Below the pieces are notes generated by a model. It made no database searches and was not told the origin of the DNA. It saw only the letters and a program-made list of their open reading frames with translations. A DNA stretch of 64,000 nt, taken from the NCBI GenBank assembly GCA_003339415.1, contig PDHQ01000138.1, positions 24,335-88,334 on the forward strand, in the 5' to 3' direction. The position numbers and the translations under genes are program-made. The stretch is from Ophiocordyceps camponoti-saundersi (nom. inval.). Lineage: Eukaryota > Ascomycota > Sordariomycetes > Hypocreales > Ophiocordycipitaceae. Positions 32,500 through 43,752 of this stretch are shown in pieces; position 1 is the stretch's first letter, and each line of letters starts with the position of its first letter.

Positions 32500-35400
32500 T
32501 CACTCGAAATTGTCGCTCCCGTCCACCCACATGTCCTCCATCTCAGCAAAGCTCTGAAAGTGCACCGGCCGGTGTTGCTCGCTGTAGAACGGCACCGGCG
32601 TGTCCAGCTTGACATGTACCGCCTTCTTCTCCATCCCGGCAAACGCGCTCCCCATGAAGCTGTAGTTCCACCTGCCGTCGTCCGGCACCAGGAAGAAGCC
32701 CCTGAACCGCGGACTGAGAAGCAGCTTGCGCTTCTCCCCCATCGTCGTCGTGAAGCCCTGCGGCTGGTCGCTCTGCAGGTCCGTGTTCTCCGCGCCCCAT
32801 TTGTACCCGTGGGGCGTGAGGCCCCAGGCCGAGAGCGAGACGCTGCCCGGCGTAAACGACACCGACACCGTCACCGTGTTCGTCTTGTCCATCTCCTCGT
32901 GCCTGTCCAGCAGCCGCGCGTGCTCCGTCACGTCCGATGCCGACATGTACGACAGCTCGTTGCCCGACACTGTATGAATCACCCCCAGCGGCTCCAGGTC
33001 TTGGAGCAACTCGTTGTGCGGAAGCGCCTGCGGCAACTGCACGTTGCGCAAGCCGCCGATCTGCGGAACCATGACGATACACCGAATCTCCATCACTTGG
33101 TCGTTGTCCGGCGGCGGTGACCCGTACAGGTAACCTGCCACCTGCACCCGCAGGTCCGCGATGGTGATGAAGCGCTTGATGATGTTGTTGGGCATCACGT
33201 AAGTCGTATCGTCCAGGCTGTTGTCCACCGACGAGATGTAAATGTTCTTCGTCCTGGCCCTCAAGTTCGACGTCGCTATGGCCCTCGTACGCCACTCCGT
33301 CTTGGACGCAAACGTCTGCTGCTCAAAGTTCGACGTCGTCACCACCACGATATCCTCGCCATGCACGTTCTGCGTCTTCGTCGTCACCGCCGTCAGCTGC
33401 TGCTGCTCCTGCTGCTGCTTCTCAATCTCCGCCGCCTGCTGTCTCTGCATCGACGGTGCCGAGATTTCCATGCCCAGGATGATGTCTCGGACCTCGCTGC
33501 TCGTCAGGCTCGAAACGTTGACATTATTCTTCTTGCCATAGTCGTTGAGGATCAAATCCCGAAGCTGCGTCTCCACCTTGATCCAGTCTTCGTCCTTGAG
33601 CGACGGCCAGATGTGGTGATCCAGCGTGATGACCGTCTTGTCCGGCCGCAGGATCATCTTCGTCTTGTCCGGGTTGACGTGAAGAGCGCGCAGGATGAGA
33701 ATCAGACGGGAAAATGCCGTATAGGACGAGATACTCTTCAACCACTCGTCGTACAGGTTGAACAAGACCATCTGCGGCTCCGTCGCTCGCAGGATCATGT
33801 CGCCCAGCTTCTCCACCTTCATTGCCGCCTGGAAAGGGAGCTGCAGTTCCGACGCCCGGATCGAGATGTTGGGAAAGTCGACCAGTTGAACCTCGAGGGG
33901 GTCTAACAGGCCCTTTCGCGTCACGATAAGCTGTTTCGGTTGCTCTTCCTTCGGCAGAGACCGAATCAGAGCTGCCACTTCTTCCGCCGTTTTCCACTTG
34001 GCCAGCTGTCCGAGACGCTTCTGTCCCGCCCAGACGCTCGTGTGGATGATCTTGAGGAAGAGCTGTCCAGTCCGCGGGTTGAAGATGAAGATGGCACCAT
34101 TGATGGGCTTGGTCGTCAAGTTACCTTCAAACGTCTTGTGAATGGTGACGCGGTAGACGTTGGTGTCGTCGATGAACAGCTGAATCTGGTTGCTGAACAA
34201 CTCCGAATAGTTTTGCGAGTTAAGAAACTCCTGGTTGCTCTCCGACGCATACAGCTGCAACCCCTTGCGGATGCGCTCACGTAGCACGTACAGCGCCGGG
34301 TTCGCCTTCATGATCTTGGCCATGGCTTGCTGGACGAGCACCTTTAGTCCGGGAAAGTACATGCCAAACGCCGCATAGAGGTTGTATGCAAGGTCGATGC
34401 CGATCATGAGCCCGGTAGCAGAAGGGTAGATGCTCGCGCTGTCAGTCGTGTAGTCGAGATACTTGGCCCGAGTGTATCGCTCGATGTCGTGCGAGTCGTA
34501 GTCTCCGTATCGCAGCTGCACGTCGATCCAAAACTTGTTTGTCGTCGTCGGCTCGATCATGTCCTTGGTGTCGTGAAGTTGTGACGGCCGCGTTACGTTC
34601 CACTTGTGGCTGGCGAAGAGGAGGATGTCGGCGCATGAGCTGTTCATCTTGTACGACTTTCGAGGATGAATCGTCTCCTTTTGGACCGTCTCGATCCCGA
34701 GCGACTCCAGTTCCTGATCGAAGACTTGACATAGATCCATCACCACCGACTCGTGTATCTTCTGCCACAAATGCGCTCGGAAGATTTGAATGAGAGAAAT
34801 CTTGAGCGTCGGAATTTTGCCGTGAAGGAAGATGCCTGTGAGGTCGAGTTGCACCTGGAAGCCGACATACACATTGGCTCGGTTGATGGTGGGCGACCAC
34901 CACAGCGTGAAGCGACGGTTGGGAATCTGGTTCAGACCAGATCTCTGAGCGTTGGTGAGCTTTTTGAACTTCATCGATTCCTCAAACCCGGACGCCTTTT
35001 CCCAGAAGAGACCCTCCCAAGACGGAAATCCCGTAGCCTTGAACAGAGTGTGCTCCAGAATCGTCTCCACGCCGCCCAGCGCCTGGATGACGTCTGTGCG
35101 ATAGGCATTGAGATTCCAGAGCTTGCCGTCGTGGCGCTGACTCGTCCACCAGAACGGATTGCTCTTCATGAGCTGATACACCTTGAATTCAGAACGCGCC
35201 CGGTAGCCCTTGTCGAAGCTCAGCGTGCTTCGGTCCTTCTGGAAGAGCGTGTTGATCCTGGGCAGACCGCGATCCCAGCTGTCCTCGAGGTCTTCCAGCG
35301 TCAACCGACGGTTCTGCTGATTCGCCTCTTGCCGCTTCTGAGAATACTCGGTCCAGACCCGCTGCGAGTCGATGAACTCGGCCTCCCAGGGAATGATGTA

Positions 35401-38400
35401 CCGGAAGATATTGGGAATCAGCGTCTCCTCCTCGTGCGACATGCCGGCCCGATAGTGTGTCACGCCGGTGTCGGTCTGCTTATACCAACGCTTGTCGCTG
35501 GCCGGGATAAGGATGTGAGAGCCGGAGATCATGCCCAAGCCACCCAGCTCCTTGGGCGTGTAAAACACAGCCGGGGGGAACCGCGATGGCATCTTGGAGT
35601 TGAGCCCAATCTTGACTCTGGTCTGTATCTTTGTCTCGCACTTGACAATCGTGTCCAAGAGATTAATAGTCGAGACGGCAGCCTCACGATAGTACGTGAA
35701 CAAGGCGATGAGGGCCGTATTCCATTTGTTGGCGATCTTGGTAAACGTTGTAGAGCCAGACGACATGAGAATCTGCCGGATGCGGTTGTTGAACTTTTGA
35801 ATGTCATGCTCGGTAACCTGGAGAAAAGCGTACGCAGTCCTCTCCTTCGTCGTGTTGTCAACCAGCGACCACACACTATCCTTGATGGGGAAGTCGTCGT
35901 TCTTGTTCCGTATCTTCGGCAGGATCCTGACCTCGAACCCGCACATCGAAAACAGCAAGTTGGGGTTGTCGCGGCTGTACACGCTTGCGAAGCTGTCGTC
36001 CCAATCAATCGTGGTCACCGACCGGGGTAGTCGATTCTTCAGATCCCAGAAGACGGCTCGGCCAAGGTTCACGTCATGCCGCATCAAGCGCATGCGAGAG
36101 TCGCGCGGCCAGCACTTCTTGCTCTTGTACCCGATTACGTTTTCGAAGTTTGGATCAGGCTGCTCCGTGAGGAACCGCTGAATGAGATCTCTCGATTCCT
36201 CGGCCGTGAACCGTAGGAACACCCAGATCTTGTCGATGTAGCGGGAGTAGAGACGGATGGGATGCCGGACCTCCGTTTCCCTGTCTCTGAACTGCAAAAA
36301 ATCGTTGGGGCTTTGGGGCGGGCCGGCGATCTCGCTTGCTCGCTGCGGCCCCAGCAGCAGAAGATCCAATACAAGACCGTAATATTGGAACACAAACGCA
36401 GAGAATTGAAGGCCGCGTATCATCCCGTAGCTGTTGACATGGTTCATGTCTTTGTACGTGAGCTGGACGTTGTTCTTGGCCGTGATGTAATCCGCCAAGT
36501 TGTGGTCCATGATGAGTCTCAGCAGCGAGTTGAGGAGGGTTAGTTCCATCTTTTCGTAGACCTTGGAGAGCTCTGTCTCGATCATAACGTTGCATTCGCC
36601 GTCCTTGGTCTCCCACACCTGGCTGAGGTTATTGATGCCCTGCGCCCACTTGAAAACCAGCAACGGTGGAACTTCCGAGTCGGACGGCTTGATCCAGGCG
36701 GGGAACAAGTGCCGCTGGTCGGCCTGGTACCAGAGGTACTGATCCAAGTAGGCGTCACTGATCTTCTCGATGGGCTCGATATCGTAGACGGGGTTGATGG
36801 TGCTGTAGTTGTCGTTCATGTCAATGTTGACCTCCTTGAATGCCCGCTGCGTCAGCAGGAATCGCTTGATCCTCTCGAGCGTGGTGCCCGGACTGTCGTA
36901 GGCTTGTTCTATGAGGGCCAGCTCTTCTCTTTGGCTCTGGTTGAGGCGTCCCTTGACGGAGTACGCTTCCCTCAGCCGCTCAAGAGCGAGAATGAGGATC
37001 TTTGTGTCGTGTTTATACGACACGCTGGGGAAGGGAATCGGCGAAAACTTGCGCGACTCCAGCCAGTGGACGGTAGTGGTATAGATGGCCACAGCCTCCT
37101 CAGAGGATACATAAGGGCCGTCCTTCATATGATTGTGTTGCCGCTCCTGCTCGGCCTTAAGCCACAGCCGCGTCAGGCGCCCAACGTTCTTCTTCGCAAC
37201 CGTCTTGTCTACCGTTGCTCCTCGCCGGATCCTCTCGCGATTGTAGTGAGCGACGGAAATCCACCAGTCGGCCTTGGACTTGACGTATCGCAGAATGATG
37301 TTTTCGATCGGCGCTGGCAGGCCAGGAACCTTCCACGGAATGTTGCTCTTCCAGCATCGCCAGGCTTCAGACAGGTGCTGGAGCACCGTGTTCACCTTGT
37401 TCTGCTTGATGCCCTCCGGCATCATGTCCATCAGGTCGGCCATGACAGATGCACGAAGCTCGAGGTCGAAGTGCGACTCAACGCGCTGCTTCGTCACGGT
37501 CTTGGCCACGCCCTTGCTGTGGCGGCCTTCGAACTGACGCGAAAGTAGGTTCCCGAGCCACCTTTCAAGAAGAGGAATGATTCCCCGCATGAAGAACAGC
37601 CACACCCGCCAGGCGGGAGCCCAGAAGCCGCAGCCCGGGCCCTTGCCGACCGGGCCGGCGTTGAATCGATAGTAGATGAGATGTTTCAAGTCCTTGCAGG
37701 TCCGAATCTGATGCATCAACTTGTATTTGTACCGATACATGCCCGTGAGCTGTCCCACATGATTGAAGGCATAGAGGATGCCGTCGGCCAGCTGGAAAGC
37801 ATCGATATTTCCGAGACGGTACTGGACTTGGGCGTCGACGATGAGTTTCGTCAACCGCAGAATCTCTCTCATGAGATGAAAAGCATTGCCAAATCTGGAC
37901 TTCTTCCGTTCTTTGGTCGTCAAGGTCTTGACGGGCTTCAGATTGAAGTTGTAATCAAGATGGAGATACGTAAGGTTCTTGCGGTGGATCAAGAGGTTCA
38001 GCATATTGAAGCCCTGGCGGCAGACTTGTAAGCCCGCCTCCACCCAGTCAATGGTGGTCTGCTGGAAGAACTTGGTCTGCTTCAGCGACCTCAGAAGGTT
38101 CTGCCTGTTTTGCGCCTTGGGGCTCTTTCGGTGAAGGTCGTTTAGGACGAAGTTCTTTAGAAGCTTCTGATACGAAACTCGGACCTTCACGGGAGGACGA
38201 TCAGAAGGGGGGTGCTCGAGGTACCACTGCTTGATCAACGGCACATCCTGGGCCCGAACCATTCGGCCAGACCGTCTGTTGAAAGGATACGGCGCCCACC
38301 AAAGTTCGATGGCCGCCGACGTTTCGGGACCTGCGAGCTCTTCTTCGGCCAAAAATGGTTCGAATTCAAAGGGCAGTTCAAGTGCCTCATCTTCAGGCTC

Positions 38401-39633
38401 CTCGTCTTTTCCAGGTCCAAACAGCTTATCTTCGTGAGACACATCCACATTCTTGGGGGCGACGGTGCGCGAGGAGATGGGGTTGATGCGCCGGTCGAAG
38501 TGAAAAGGAGGGAGGTCAGGATCGTCAGCACGGTTAAAGACAACCTGCGGGTGCGAATGCCAGGACAGGTGAACGCTGCGAGGAAGCGAGTTGTAGAGGT
38601 AAGGAAAGGCAACCCGAAACTCGGTGCGGATGGGATTGCGGAAGATGATGCGATCGATGGCGTTGAACTCGCCAAAGTCCTCGTCGTTTGGATCGATGTC
38701 CTTGTACAAGGGCTCGAACCGCGGTCCTCCTGGGAGAGCGACGTTGAGAGCTTTTGCCGTCAAGAAGCTTTTTAGATCGAACAGATAGAAATAGTTCTTG
38801 TCGACCACGTCCGAGATGAGCGGACGGCTGAGACGGAACAGCGTCGCCATTTGCGGCAACGTCAAGTTCCAACTTTTATAGCTCGGACCGTTGACGTGTG
38901 GCGTATCAAGGAGCGGACGGTGGTCGTAGAACCAGTCGTATACGGCCTCGTCCTCATCCTCGTTGAGCTCCATCTGGATGGGTTCGAGAGGCTCTACATC
39001 CTCGATGTTTTCGGACCAGGACAGAGGCGGTTCTTCATCATCGAAAGGAGGGAAGCGCATGCGTTTGAACAATCTTCGGTCGGATTTCTCCTTTCGCATG
39101 AATGTCCACATCATGGCCCACTGTGTAAAGAAGACCGGCTCGATGACGCGAGGTATCTCGTTGACCAGCGTCAGACACCCGTTGACGTGGTACAGCACCT
39201 TGACCTCGCGCGCCGACTCCCATGGCATCGGCATGTTCTCCAAGAGTTTCATGACGGCATGCGGCATAAATTTGAGAGCGCCGAGATAGCTTCTCTTGTC
39301 GTTTGTGTATTTTTTCTGCGACACGTCGCCGATATCCTTGACGATTTTACGCAGATGCTCGGGGGGCATGTCGGCCTTTTGCGTCTGAACAAAACCAGCC
39401 TTGCGCTTCTCGCCGAATCTGTTGCGCTGTTGACGCAGCCATTCGACCTTCTTCTGCGCAAACTTGGCGATCTGAAGATCAGAGTGAGGCTGGTAGCCAG
39501 GTCGAGGAGGGGCGGGCGTCGATGGGGGAGGTGGCATCGACGAAGAGGGAGGCGGCGGAGGAGGAGGAGGAGGCGGCATCGGCGGTGGAGGAGGCTCCCA
39601 GCCTGGCGGTGGGGGAGGGGGAACGGAAGACAT
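32500..39633 (-). CDS. PRP8: Pre-mRNA-processing-splicing factor 8
   Basis: A single uninterrupted frame of 2377 aa. After a proline-rich start ([15 protein letters not shown]) the order follows the known architecture (rough positions by analogy with human PRP8). The PRO8NT region is about 60-210, PROCN about 400-800, and the RRM-like part about 990-1080. The U5- and U6-snRNA-contact segments are about 1210-1600, and the RNase H-like domain IV about 1760-1990 ([34 protein letters not shown]). The C-terminal JAB1/MPN domain is at about 2100-2235, followed by the tail after [24 protein letters not shown] that contacts Brr2. PRP8 is the core scaffold of the spliceosome catalytic centre, in U5 snRNP. 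No intein is present and there is no intron, notable in a 7.1-kb fungal gene. It is divergent from NDUFB4 across 609 bases. Confidence 0.98.
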   Translation of the reverse strand: MSSVPPPPPPGWEPPPPPMPPPPPPPPPPSSSMPPPPSTPAPPRPGYQPHSDLQIAKFAQKKVEWLRQQRNRFGEKRKAGFVQTQKADMPPEHLRKIVKDIGDVSQKKYTNDKRSYLGALKFMPHAVMKLLENMPMPWESAREVKVLYHVNGCLTLVNEIPRVIEPVFFTQWAMMWTFMRKEKSDRRLFKRMRFPPFDDEEPPLSWSENIEDVEPLEPIQMELNEDEDEAVYDWFYDHRPLLDTPHVNGPSYKSWNLTLPQMATLFRLSRPLISDVVDKNYFYLFDLKSFLTAKALNVALPGGPRFEPLYKDIDPNDEDFGEFNAIDRIIFRNPIRTEFRVAFPYLYNSLPRSVHLSWHSHPQVVFNRADDPDLPPFHFDRRINPISSRTVAPKNVDVSHEDKLFGPGKDEEPEDEALELPFEFEPFLAEEELAGPETSAAIELWWAPYPFNRRSGRMVRAQDVPLIKQWYLEHPPSDRPPVKVRVSYQKLLKNFVLNDLHRKSPKAQNRQNLLRSLKQTKFFQQTTIDWVEAGLQVCRQGFNMLNLLIHRKNLTYLHLDYNFNLKPVKTLTTKERKKSRFGNAFHLMREILRLTKLIVDAQVQYRLGNIDAFQLADGILYAFNHVGQLTGMYRYKYKLMHQIRTCKDLKHLIYYRFNAGPVGKGPGCGFWAPAWRVWLFFMRGIIPLLERWLGNLLSRQFEGRHSKGVAKTVTKQRVESHFDLELRASVMADLMDMMPEGIKQNKVNTVLQHLSEAWRCWKSNIPWKVPGLPAPIENIILRYVKSKADWWISVAHYNRERIRRGATVDKTVAKKNVGRLTRLWLKAEQERQHNHMKDGPYVSSEEAVAIYTTTVHWLESRKFSPIPFPSVSYKHDTKILILALERLREAYSVKGRLNQSQREELALIEQAYDSPGTTLERIKRFLLTQRAFKEVNIDMNDNYSTINPVYDIEPIEKISDAYLDQYLWYQADQRHLFPAWIKPSDSEVPPLLVFKWAQGINNLSQVWETKDGECNVMIETELSKVYEKMELTLLNSLLRLIMDHNLADYITAKNNVQLTYKDMNHVNSYGMIRGLQFSAFVFQYYGLVLDLLLLGPQRASEIAGPPQSPNDFLQFRDRETEVRHPIRLYSRYIDKIWVFLRFTAEESRDLIQRFLTEQPDPNFENVIGYKSKKCWPRDSRMRLMRHDVNLGRAVFWDLKNRLPRSVTTIDWDDSFASVYSRDNPNLLFSMCGFEVRILPKIRNKNDDFPIKDSVWSLVDNTTKERTAYAFLQVTEHDIQKFNNRIRQILMSSGSTTFTKIANKWNTALIALFTYYREAAVSTINLLDTIVKCETKIQTRVKIGLNSKMPSRFPPAVFYTPKELGGLGMISGSHILIPASDKRWYKQTDTGVTHYRAGMSHEEETLIPNIFRYIIPWEAEFIDSQRVWTEYSQKRQEANQQNRRLTLEDLEDSWDRGLPRINTLFQKDRSTLSFDKGYRARSEFKVYQLMKSNPFWWTSQRHDGKLWNLNAYRTDVIQALGGVETILEHTLFKATGFPSWEGLFWEKASGFEESMKFKKLTNAQRSGLNQIPNRRFTLWWSPTINRANVYVGFQVQLDLTGIFLHGKIPTLKISLIQIFRAHLWQKIHESVVMDLCQVFDQELESLGIETVQKETIHPRKSYKMNSSCADILLFASHKWNVTRPSQLHDTKDMIEPTTTNKFWIDVQLRYGDYDSHDIERYTRAKYLDYTTDSASIYPSATGLMIGIDLAYNLYAAFGMYFPGLKVLVQQAMAKIMKANPALYVLRERIRKGLQLYASESNQEFLNSQNYSELFSNQIQLFIDDTNVYRVTIHKTFEGNLTTKPINGAIFIFNPRTGQLFLKIIHTSVWAGQKRLGQLAKWKTAEEVAALIRSLPKEEQPKQLIVTRKGLLDPLEVQLVDFPNISIRASELQLPFQAAMKVEKLGDMILRATEPQMVLFNLYDEWLKSISSYTAFSRLILILRALHVNPDKTKMILRPDKTVITLDHHIWPSLKDEDWIKVETQLRDLILNDYGKKNNVNVSSLTSSEVRDIILGMEISAPSMQRQQAAEIEKQQQEQQQLTAVTTKTQNVHGEDIVVVTTSNFEQQTFASKTEWRTRAIATSNLRARTKNIYISSVDNSLDDTTYVMPNNIIKRFITIADLRVQVAGYLYGSPPPDNDQVMEIRCIVMVPQIGGLRNVQLPQALPHNELLQDLEPLGVIHTVSGNELSYMSASDVTEHARLLDRHEEMDKTNTVTVSVSFTPGSVSLSAWGLTPHGYKWGAENTDLQSDQPQGFTTTMGEKRKLLLSPRFRGFFLVPDDGRWNYSFMGSAFAGMEKKAVHVKLDTPVPFYSEQHRPVHFQSFAEMEDMWVDGSDNFE

Positions 39634-40242
39634 GGTGATGATTTGGCGATTCGCCTGGTACGGGGTTCAGACTTGTCAGGCTTGACGCCCAGGCGCGTCG
39701 GGGAGGCGCTGAGGCTTGCGTCTCCCCAGGCGCTGAGCCGAGACTACCGAGAGAGGCTCGCGATGACGGATCAGATGATATCACTGCCTGTGGTCTCGCG
39801 ATGAAGCGCGACGAGAACAAGGCGATGGAAGTTGTACTTGATGCGATGCCGTGAAGGGTGAAACTTTCGGCGGGAAGTTCGAAGGGTAGGTAGAAAATGG
39901 TGAGATAATCATGATGTCACGTGACAGTATTAGCAGCTTGTCAGCCTCTTGTGAGTCACGACCCCCGACGTATAGATGTTCATCGGTATTTCCTTTACTG
40001 AAAATTATGAAAAGAGATAGAGTCATCAGGAAAAGAGCTACGGATCCAAGCTACGTTTACTACTATCTTGCTCTCGAATAACGTGTCGATGCATTGATGC
40101 AGTCGCTTAGAGGTTGGGCTAATCCGTCGTCCGACTTACGTAATCAATAGCTTCTATCACAATTCCCACCGACAGCAAGCGAGAGCTCAACCGTCTATCA
40201 CCACCATCACCAAAGAGGAGGCCACTACGAGATCCTTTTGAG
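39634..40242. promoter_or_regulatory. Divergent promoter region, PRP8 / NDUFB4
   Basis: 609 bases between the two start codons, which face away from each other. It must hold the promoters and 5' leaders of both. A 10-bp palindrome GTCACGTGAC is at 39916-39925. No other gene is seen. Confidence 0.7.
39916..39925. promoter_or_regulatory. GTCACGTGAC palindrome (E-box / Cbf1-type site)
   Basis: A perfect palindrome containing CACGTG and matching RTCACRTG on both strands. This is the consensus of Cbf1-type bHLH factors, which control respiratory and sulfur genes in several yeasts. It lies 283 bases from the PRP8 start and 318 from NDUFB4. Occupancy here is inference. Confidence 0.5.
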
Positions 40243-40618
40243 ATGGCGCAGCTAAGTACGTCGAATTCTTACTATAGGAGAGGGAATGCTAATTGCGACA
40301 AATTACAGGATACAAGCCGGACCCGGCTTTGTCCAAGCTGCAGGGTTCGTGATTAATGCTGTCATCCTCCCCGTTATCAGTCTCTGACGCTGGCAAACAG
40401 CAATGCAATCGAATCGTCACAAGTATTTCCGTTGGAATCGACGAACTGCCACCATCACAATCATGTACATGGTCGTTGTGCCAGGCATCCTCGGCTACAT
40501 TGGCTACAAGACAGACGTGGGTCATGGACGGCCCTGTCATGTGGAGATGCTAATCGGCTTTCAGGGCCTGATTGACCTGCGCGCGAAGCGCAAGGGTGAC
40601 ACTATATTCGAGCGGTGA
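40243..40618 (+). CDS. NADH:ubiquinone oxidoreductase B15 subunit (NDUFB4-like)
   Basis: Three exons, 40243-40255, 40309-40344 and 40401-40618, give 88 aa. The introns are 53 nt (GTACGT...GCTAAT...ACAG) and 56 nt (GTTCGT...CTGACG...ACAG). The protein starts MAQLRYKPDPALSKLQ, continues AMQSNRHKYFRWNRRTA, then has one membrane segment (MYMVVVPGILGYIGYKTD) and a C-terminus ending DLRAKRKGDTIFER. This pattern, with the R-Y/H-KYFRW block before a single helix and FRAKR-type tail, is that of the fungal NDUFB4/B15 accessory subunit in the complex I membrane arm. It has no cleavable presequence, as usual for this subunit. The very small first exon (13 nt) explains why the gene is hard to see from open frames alone. 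Confidence 0.85.
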
Positions 40619-40799
40619 GGGTAAGGTCGGATCGGGGCGCAGGCAGTTGCTATTGAGCTACGATGGAGCTACATTTCTAGCTTGCCATTGCAGGCTCAAG
40701 TTTTTGTGTACCTGAAGCCCGCCGCCCAACACGACGCCTCTCTCAGATCTGGGTATAATGCATCCATCCTCCTGCCTCATGACAAACACTTGGCTTGAG

Positions 40800-41533
40800 T
40801 CACCACCGATCTCCACCTCGCGATCTTGCCGGCGGCAGATCTGGTAGGGTTTCCCCGCGTCTCCATTCTCCCTTGGGTACACCTCCGCCAGCCCCTCCAG
40901 GACCGCCTTCTCTCCTTCCGATTCGGCCGCCTCGGCCGCTTCCCAGACCGTTCTCTCGAACGCCATAGCTCCTCACACTTGACGCTGGGGCCACTGATCC
41001 ATCAGAGAGCGGCGGCAAGATGGCGCAAGATAGAAAGTCTCCAACTACAAAACGAGCGTCATTTAGTGTTCTTCCAATGTCGTGATCGTTTCTCGATGCG
41101 CCGGCCGAAGCTCCCAACTCGGACGTCTCCGCTCCCGGCCCGCCCTGCCCGATGACAATACTACCAAGGTCCTTCACCGCGTAGCGAGGCGGCGTGTCGC
41201 CCAGTGGTGTCATGCCGCGAAGGTCAGGATAGACGAGTTGAAAGACCAGCCTCGTGCCGATGGTTGGGTGTGGAAGTATAGATGGTTTCGATGCCGCGAG
41301 CTCCATGGCGAGTTCGCTGAGCGTACAGTCCGGCCATGTATAGAGAGAGATATGAGGCGGTAAGGATCTTGAAGAGAAGTCCTCGGGCCTGCGTCCACAG
41401 TTCGTCAGCCAAAAAGCCCGTCGAGAGCCCAGCTGCTAGGTACATACCGATAAAAAGTGCCCGTCCTGTAAATAAGATGCACCAGAAAGGGCGCAGGAGG
41501 CAGGCGGTGAGTTTCCTCAGAATGGGAGGACAT
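40800..41533 (-). CDS. SAP18: SAP18 family protein (Sin3-associated polypeptide p18)
   Basis: Two exons, 41533-41448 and 41388-40800, give 224 aa. The 59-nt intron is GTATGT...GGCTGAC...CGCAG. Splicing joins FLVHLIYRTGTFYR to PEDFSSRSLPPHISLYTW, then PDCTLSELAMELAAS, RLVFQLVYPDLRG, VKDLGSIVIG and DARFVVGDFLSCAILPP. These are the successive strands and helices of the ubiquitin-like SAP18 fold. The C-terminal roughly 60 residues are Gly/Arg-rich and end RSRGGDRW. SAP18 acts with Sin3 histone deacetylase and, in animals, in the ASAP complex that influences splicing. It is convergent with NDUFB4 and divergent from PRP18. A small frame at 40658-40966 overlaps it in another phase and is not a gene. 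Confidence 0.87.
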
Positions 41534-41851
41534 TGCCAGGACCGTGTAGCCGAGGACTCTGAAGACTCCCTGGAGAGTCAATCAGTCCATCGGGGACTTT
41601 CCAAGCAGTGGCATAGCTGTAAATGGGTTGGCACGATGGGATAAGGATGTATAATTTCTATGAGCGAAGCAGGCCTCGGGTATTTTCCCGATCGGGAGAA
41701 AGATGATCCGGCCACCCATCAACCCAGGCAGGCCCACATGCGCGACTCACGACATCGTCCGTTTCTACAGCGTCAAAAGGAAGGAAAAGAAATCAAGCAA
41801 CACTGCGCTCGGAGATACTCGAAAAGAGCTATCGAGGGCCATCGAGTCGCT
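41534..41851. promoter_or_regulatory. Divergent promoter region, SAP18 / PRP18
   Basis: 318 bases between the start codons of the two head-to-head genes. No clear TATA box or other motif is evident. The compact spacing suggests a shared bidirectional promoter. Confidence 0.6.
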
Positions 41852-43044
41852 ATGGACTTCGCAGCGATGATGAGCAAAGAGCTGGCCAAGGCCAAGCCGG
41901 CGGAATCAGACAAGAAATATCTAAAGCGCAGCGACGTGGAAGCCAAACGCGCAGCCGCATACGAAGCCGAGCAAAAAGCAATCGAAGCCGAACGAGAAGC
42001 CAAAGCCGCAGCCAAGCGCAAGCGCGAGGAAGAACAAGCGGCAGAAATAGCATCCCGCGAAGAAAAGCGTCGGAAGCTGGCCGAGGCATCGAAGCTTCGT
42101 CGGCAGGAGCTCGAGCTGGAAGAGGAACGGGCGCGGAGAAAGCGTCTCGGTCTGCCGGAGCTGAAAAACGCGCGCGGTGACAATGGAGAGGACGACTCCG
42201 GTGCGCAGGACGGGGATGCGGATGCGGTTGGGGAGGAGGAGCTGGTTAGGGGCTTGCGGGCGTTGGGCCAGCCTGTTCGGCTTTTCGGCGAGTCGCAGGC
42301 GGCGAGGCTGCGGCGCTATCGCAAGCATACGACTGTCATGACGGACGGCCCTATCCCCACGACGCTGCAGCTCGTCGAAGGGCCTCAGATGAAGGTCGAA
42401 GGATCCGTGCCCAAGGATGCCGACGGCCGCAAGTGGCTGTTTCGGCAACTGGCTAGCTACTTTACCATGGTCCTCGTCGAATATGAGCGGGCTGTCGAAG
42501 GCGAGAGGAGAGATACGACGGCGAGCAAGGCTGCCTACAGTGCCATGGTGCAGACGAGAGAAAACATGAAGCCGGTTTGTCTCGCATCTCTGTTACAACC
42601 CTTTTCCCCCTGCCCTTCACCCCATCTCCTTATCAGCTCTACCTGCCGTCACTTATCAACCCCGAAGCAGAACCACCCACGCTCGATACCATGCTTCTCC
42701 TACTGACGGGACCACGACAGCTCTTCCGCAAATTCGAAGCAGGCAAGCTCGATGACTCCCTCCTAGGACCCATCGTCGAAATCGTCAAGGCGCTACAAGA
42801 ACGCCGCTACCTGGACGCCAACGACGGCTACCTACGCCTGAGCATCGGCAAGGCGGCCTGGCCCATCGGCGTCACCATGGTGGGCATCCACGAGCGAAGC
42901 GCCCGAGAGAAGCTCCACGGCGGCGAAAAGGGTCACGTCATGGGCGACGAAGTCACCCGCAAATACCTCCAGAGCATCAAACGGTGCCTCACTTTTGCGC
43001 AGGTTAGGTGGCCGCCGGATGACTTGCGACAATTGATGGGCTGA
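41852..43044 (+). CDS. PRP18: Pre-mRNA-splicing factor 18
   Basis: Two exons, 41852-42574 and 42721-43044, give 348 aa. The 146-nt intron is GTTTGT...CTGACGG...GACAG. The start MDFAAMMSKELAKAK is used; the frame is open further upstream but without similarity. The N-terminal half is a charged Glu/Lys/Arg helix (about residues 25-110), followed by LVRGLRALGQPVRLFGE and RYRKHTT, the Prp4-like motif shared by U4/U6- and second-step factors. The C-terminal Prp18 domain runs from about WLFRQLASYF through NMKPLFRKFEAGKL and LGPIVEIVKALQERRYL to WPIGVTMVGIHERS. Prp18 acts with Slu7 in the second step of splicing and stabilises the 3' splice site. It lies near PRP8 on the same chromosome arm. Confidence 0.93.
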
Positions 43045-43752
43045 AGAGGAGGGATTGTGCCAGGCAAGAGGGGTTGAGCTATTGAAGAAATTTTCGTGGC
43101 CAGCGCTGGCCTTTCTGCTCAGATACACCCTATCATACCTTGTACATACCTGCGTTTCAAAGGAGGACTTTGAGGAGCACCACAGAAGCGGACGTGACAT
43201 CTATTCGAGGCTGCATGCATGGCGCCATCGCTCCAAGTGGCCGGCATGGATACGAAGGAGCTTGTTTCGATCCCAAACGAGATTCCTTTTGCATCTTTGT
43301 ATCCGTAGTCAATTTTCATCCGCTCTACGGACACTCTCATCGTCTATAGACCGGCCATCGAGAGACAGTAGTAGTGCACGCTGCACAGCCTCCACCGCGC
43401 GGTATGAACTAAATGTGTTGCGCAGCCACCCCCAACGCCTTGCCGTGATACCCGCGCTTCCGGACGCAGCCTAGCTCATCGAGAGAACACCACCAATAAC
43501 AGCCTCTCCCTGAGATACCAGCCAGGGAGCGTCAGCCCACCCGTCCAGGGGGCAAAGAGGGGAGGGGGGGGAGAATTACGGATAGGGGGTTCACCGTCTC
43601 TGCCGTGTCCGGCTGGCAACGAGTCGTCCCAGGGTACGACGATGGATGGACCGCAAAGGGATCGCAGGCATAATATCCGTACACGCGTCTGGCATCAGCC
43701 GCGGCTCTCGACCGGTGCCCGACCCGCCGGCGCGGGATGCCATCTTATCGTC
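43045..43752. other. Intergenic between convergent PRP18 and CSN1
   Basis: About 0.7 kb. The frame at 43055-43474 has no recognisable domain and I do not call it. A short G tract lies at 43560-43573. No repeats of note. Confidence 0.5.

Noticed and set aside
34753..36030. Plus-strand frame of 425 codons inside PRP8
   Set aside because: It is antisense to highly conserved PRP8 sequence; its composition mirrors the coding strand and it has no domain of its own.
37000..39000. A possible PRP8 intein
   Set aside because: The extein sequence is continuous through the known insertion regions, and the protein has normal length for the family.
40658..40966. Minus-strand frame of 102 codons starting with ATG
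   Set aside because: It overlaps the SAP18 C-terminal exon in another phase, and SAP18 has a well-supported fold and splice structure.
43055..43474. Frame of 139 codons between PRP18 and CSN1
   Set aside because: It starts 11 bases after the PRP18 stop, has no domain, and lies in a convergent 3' region.
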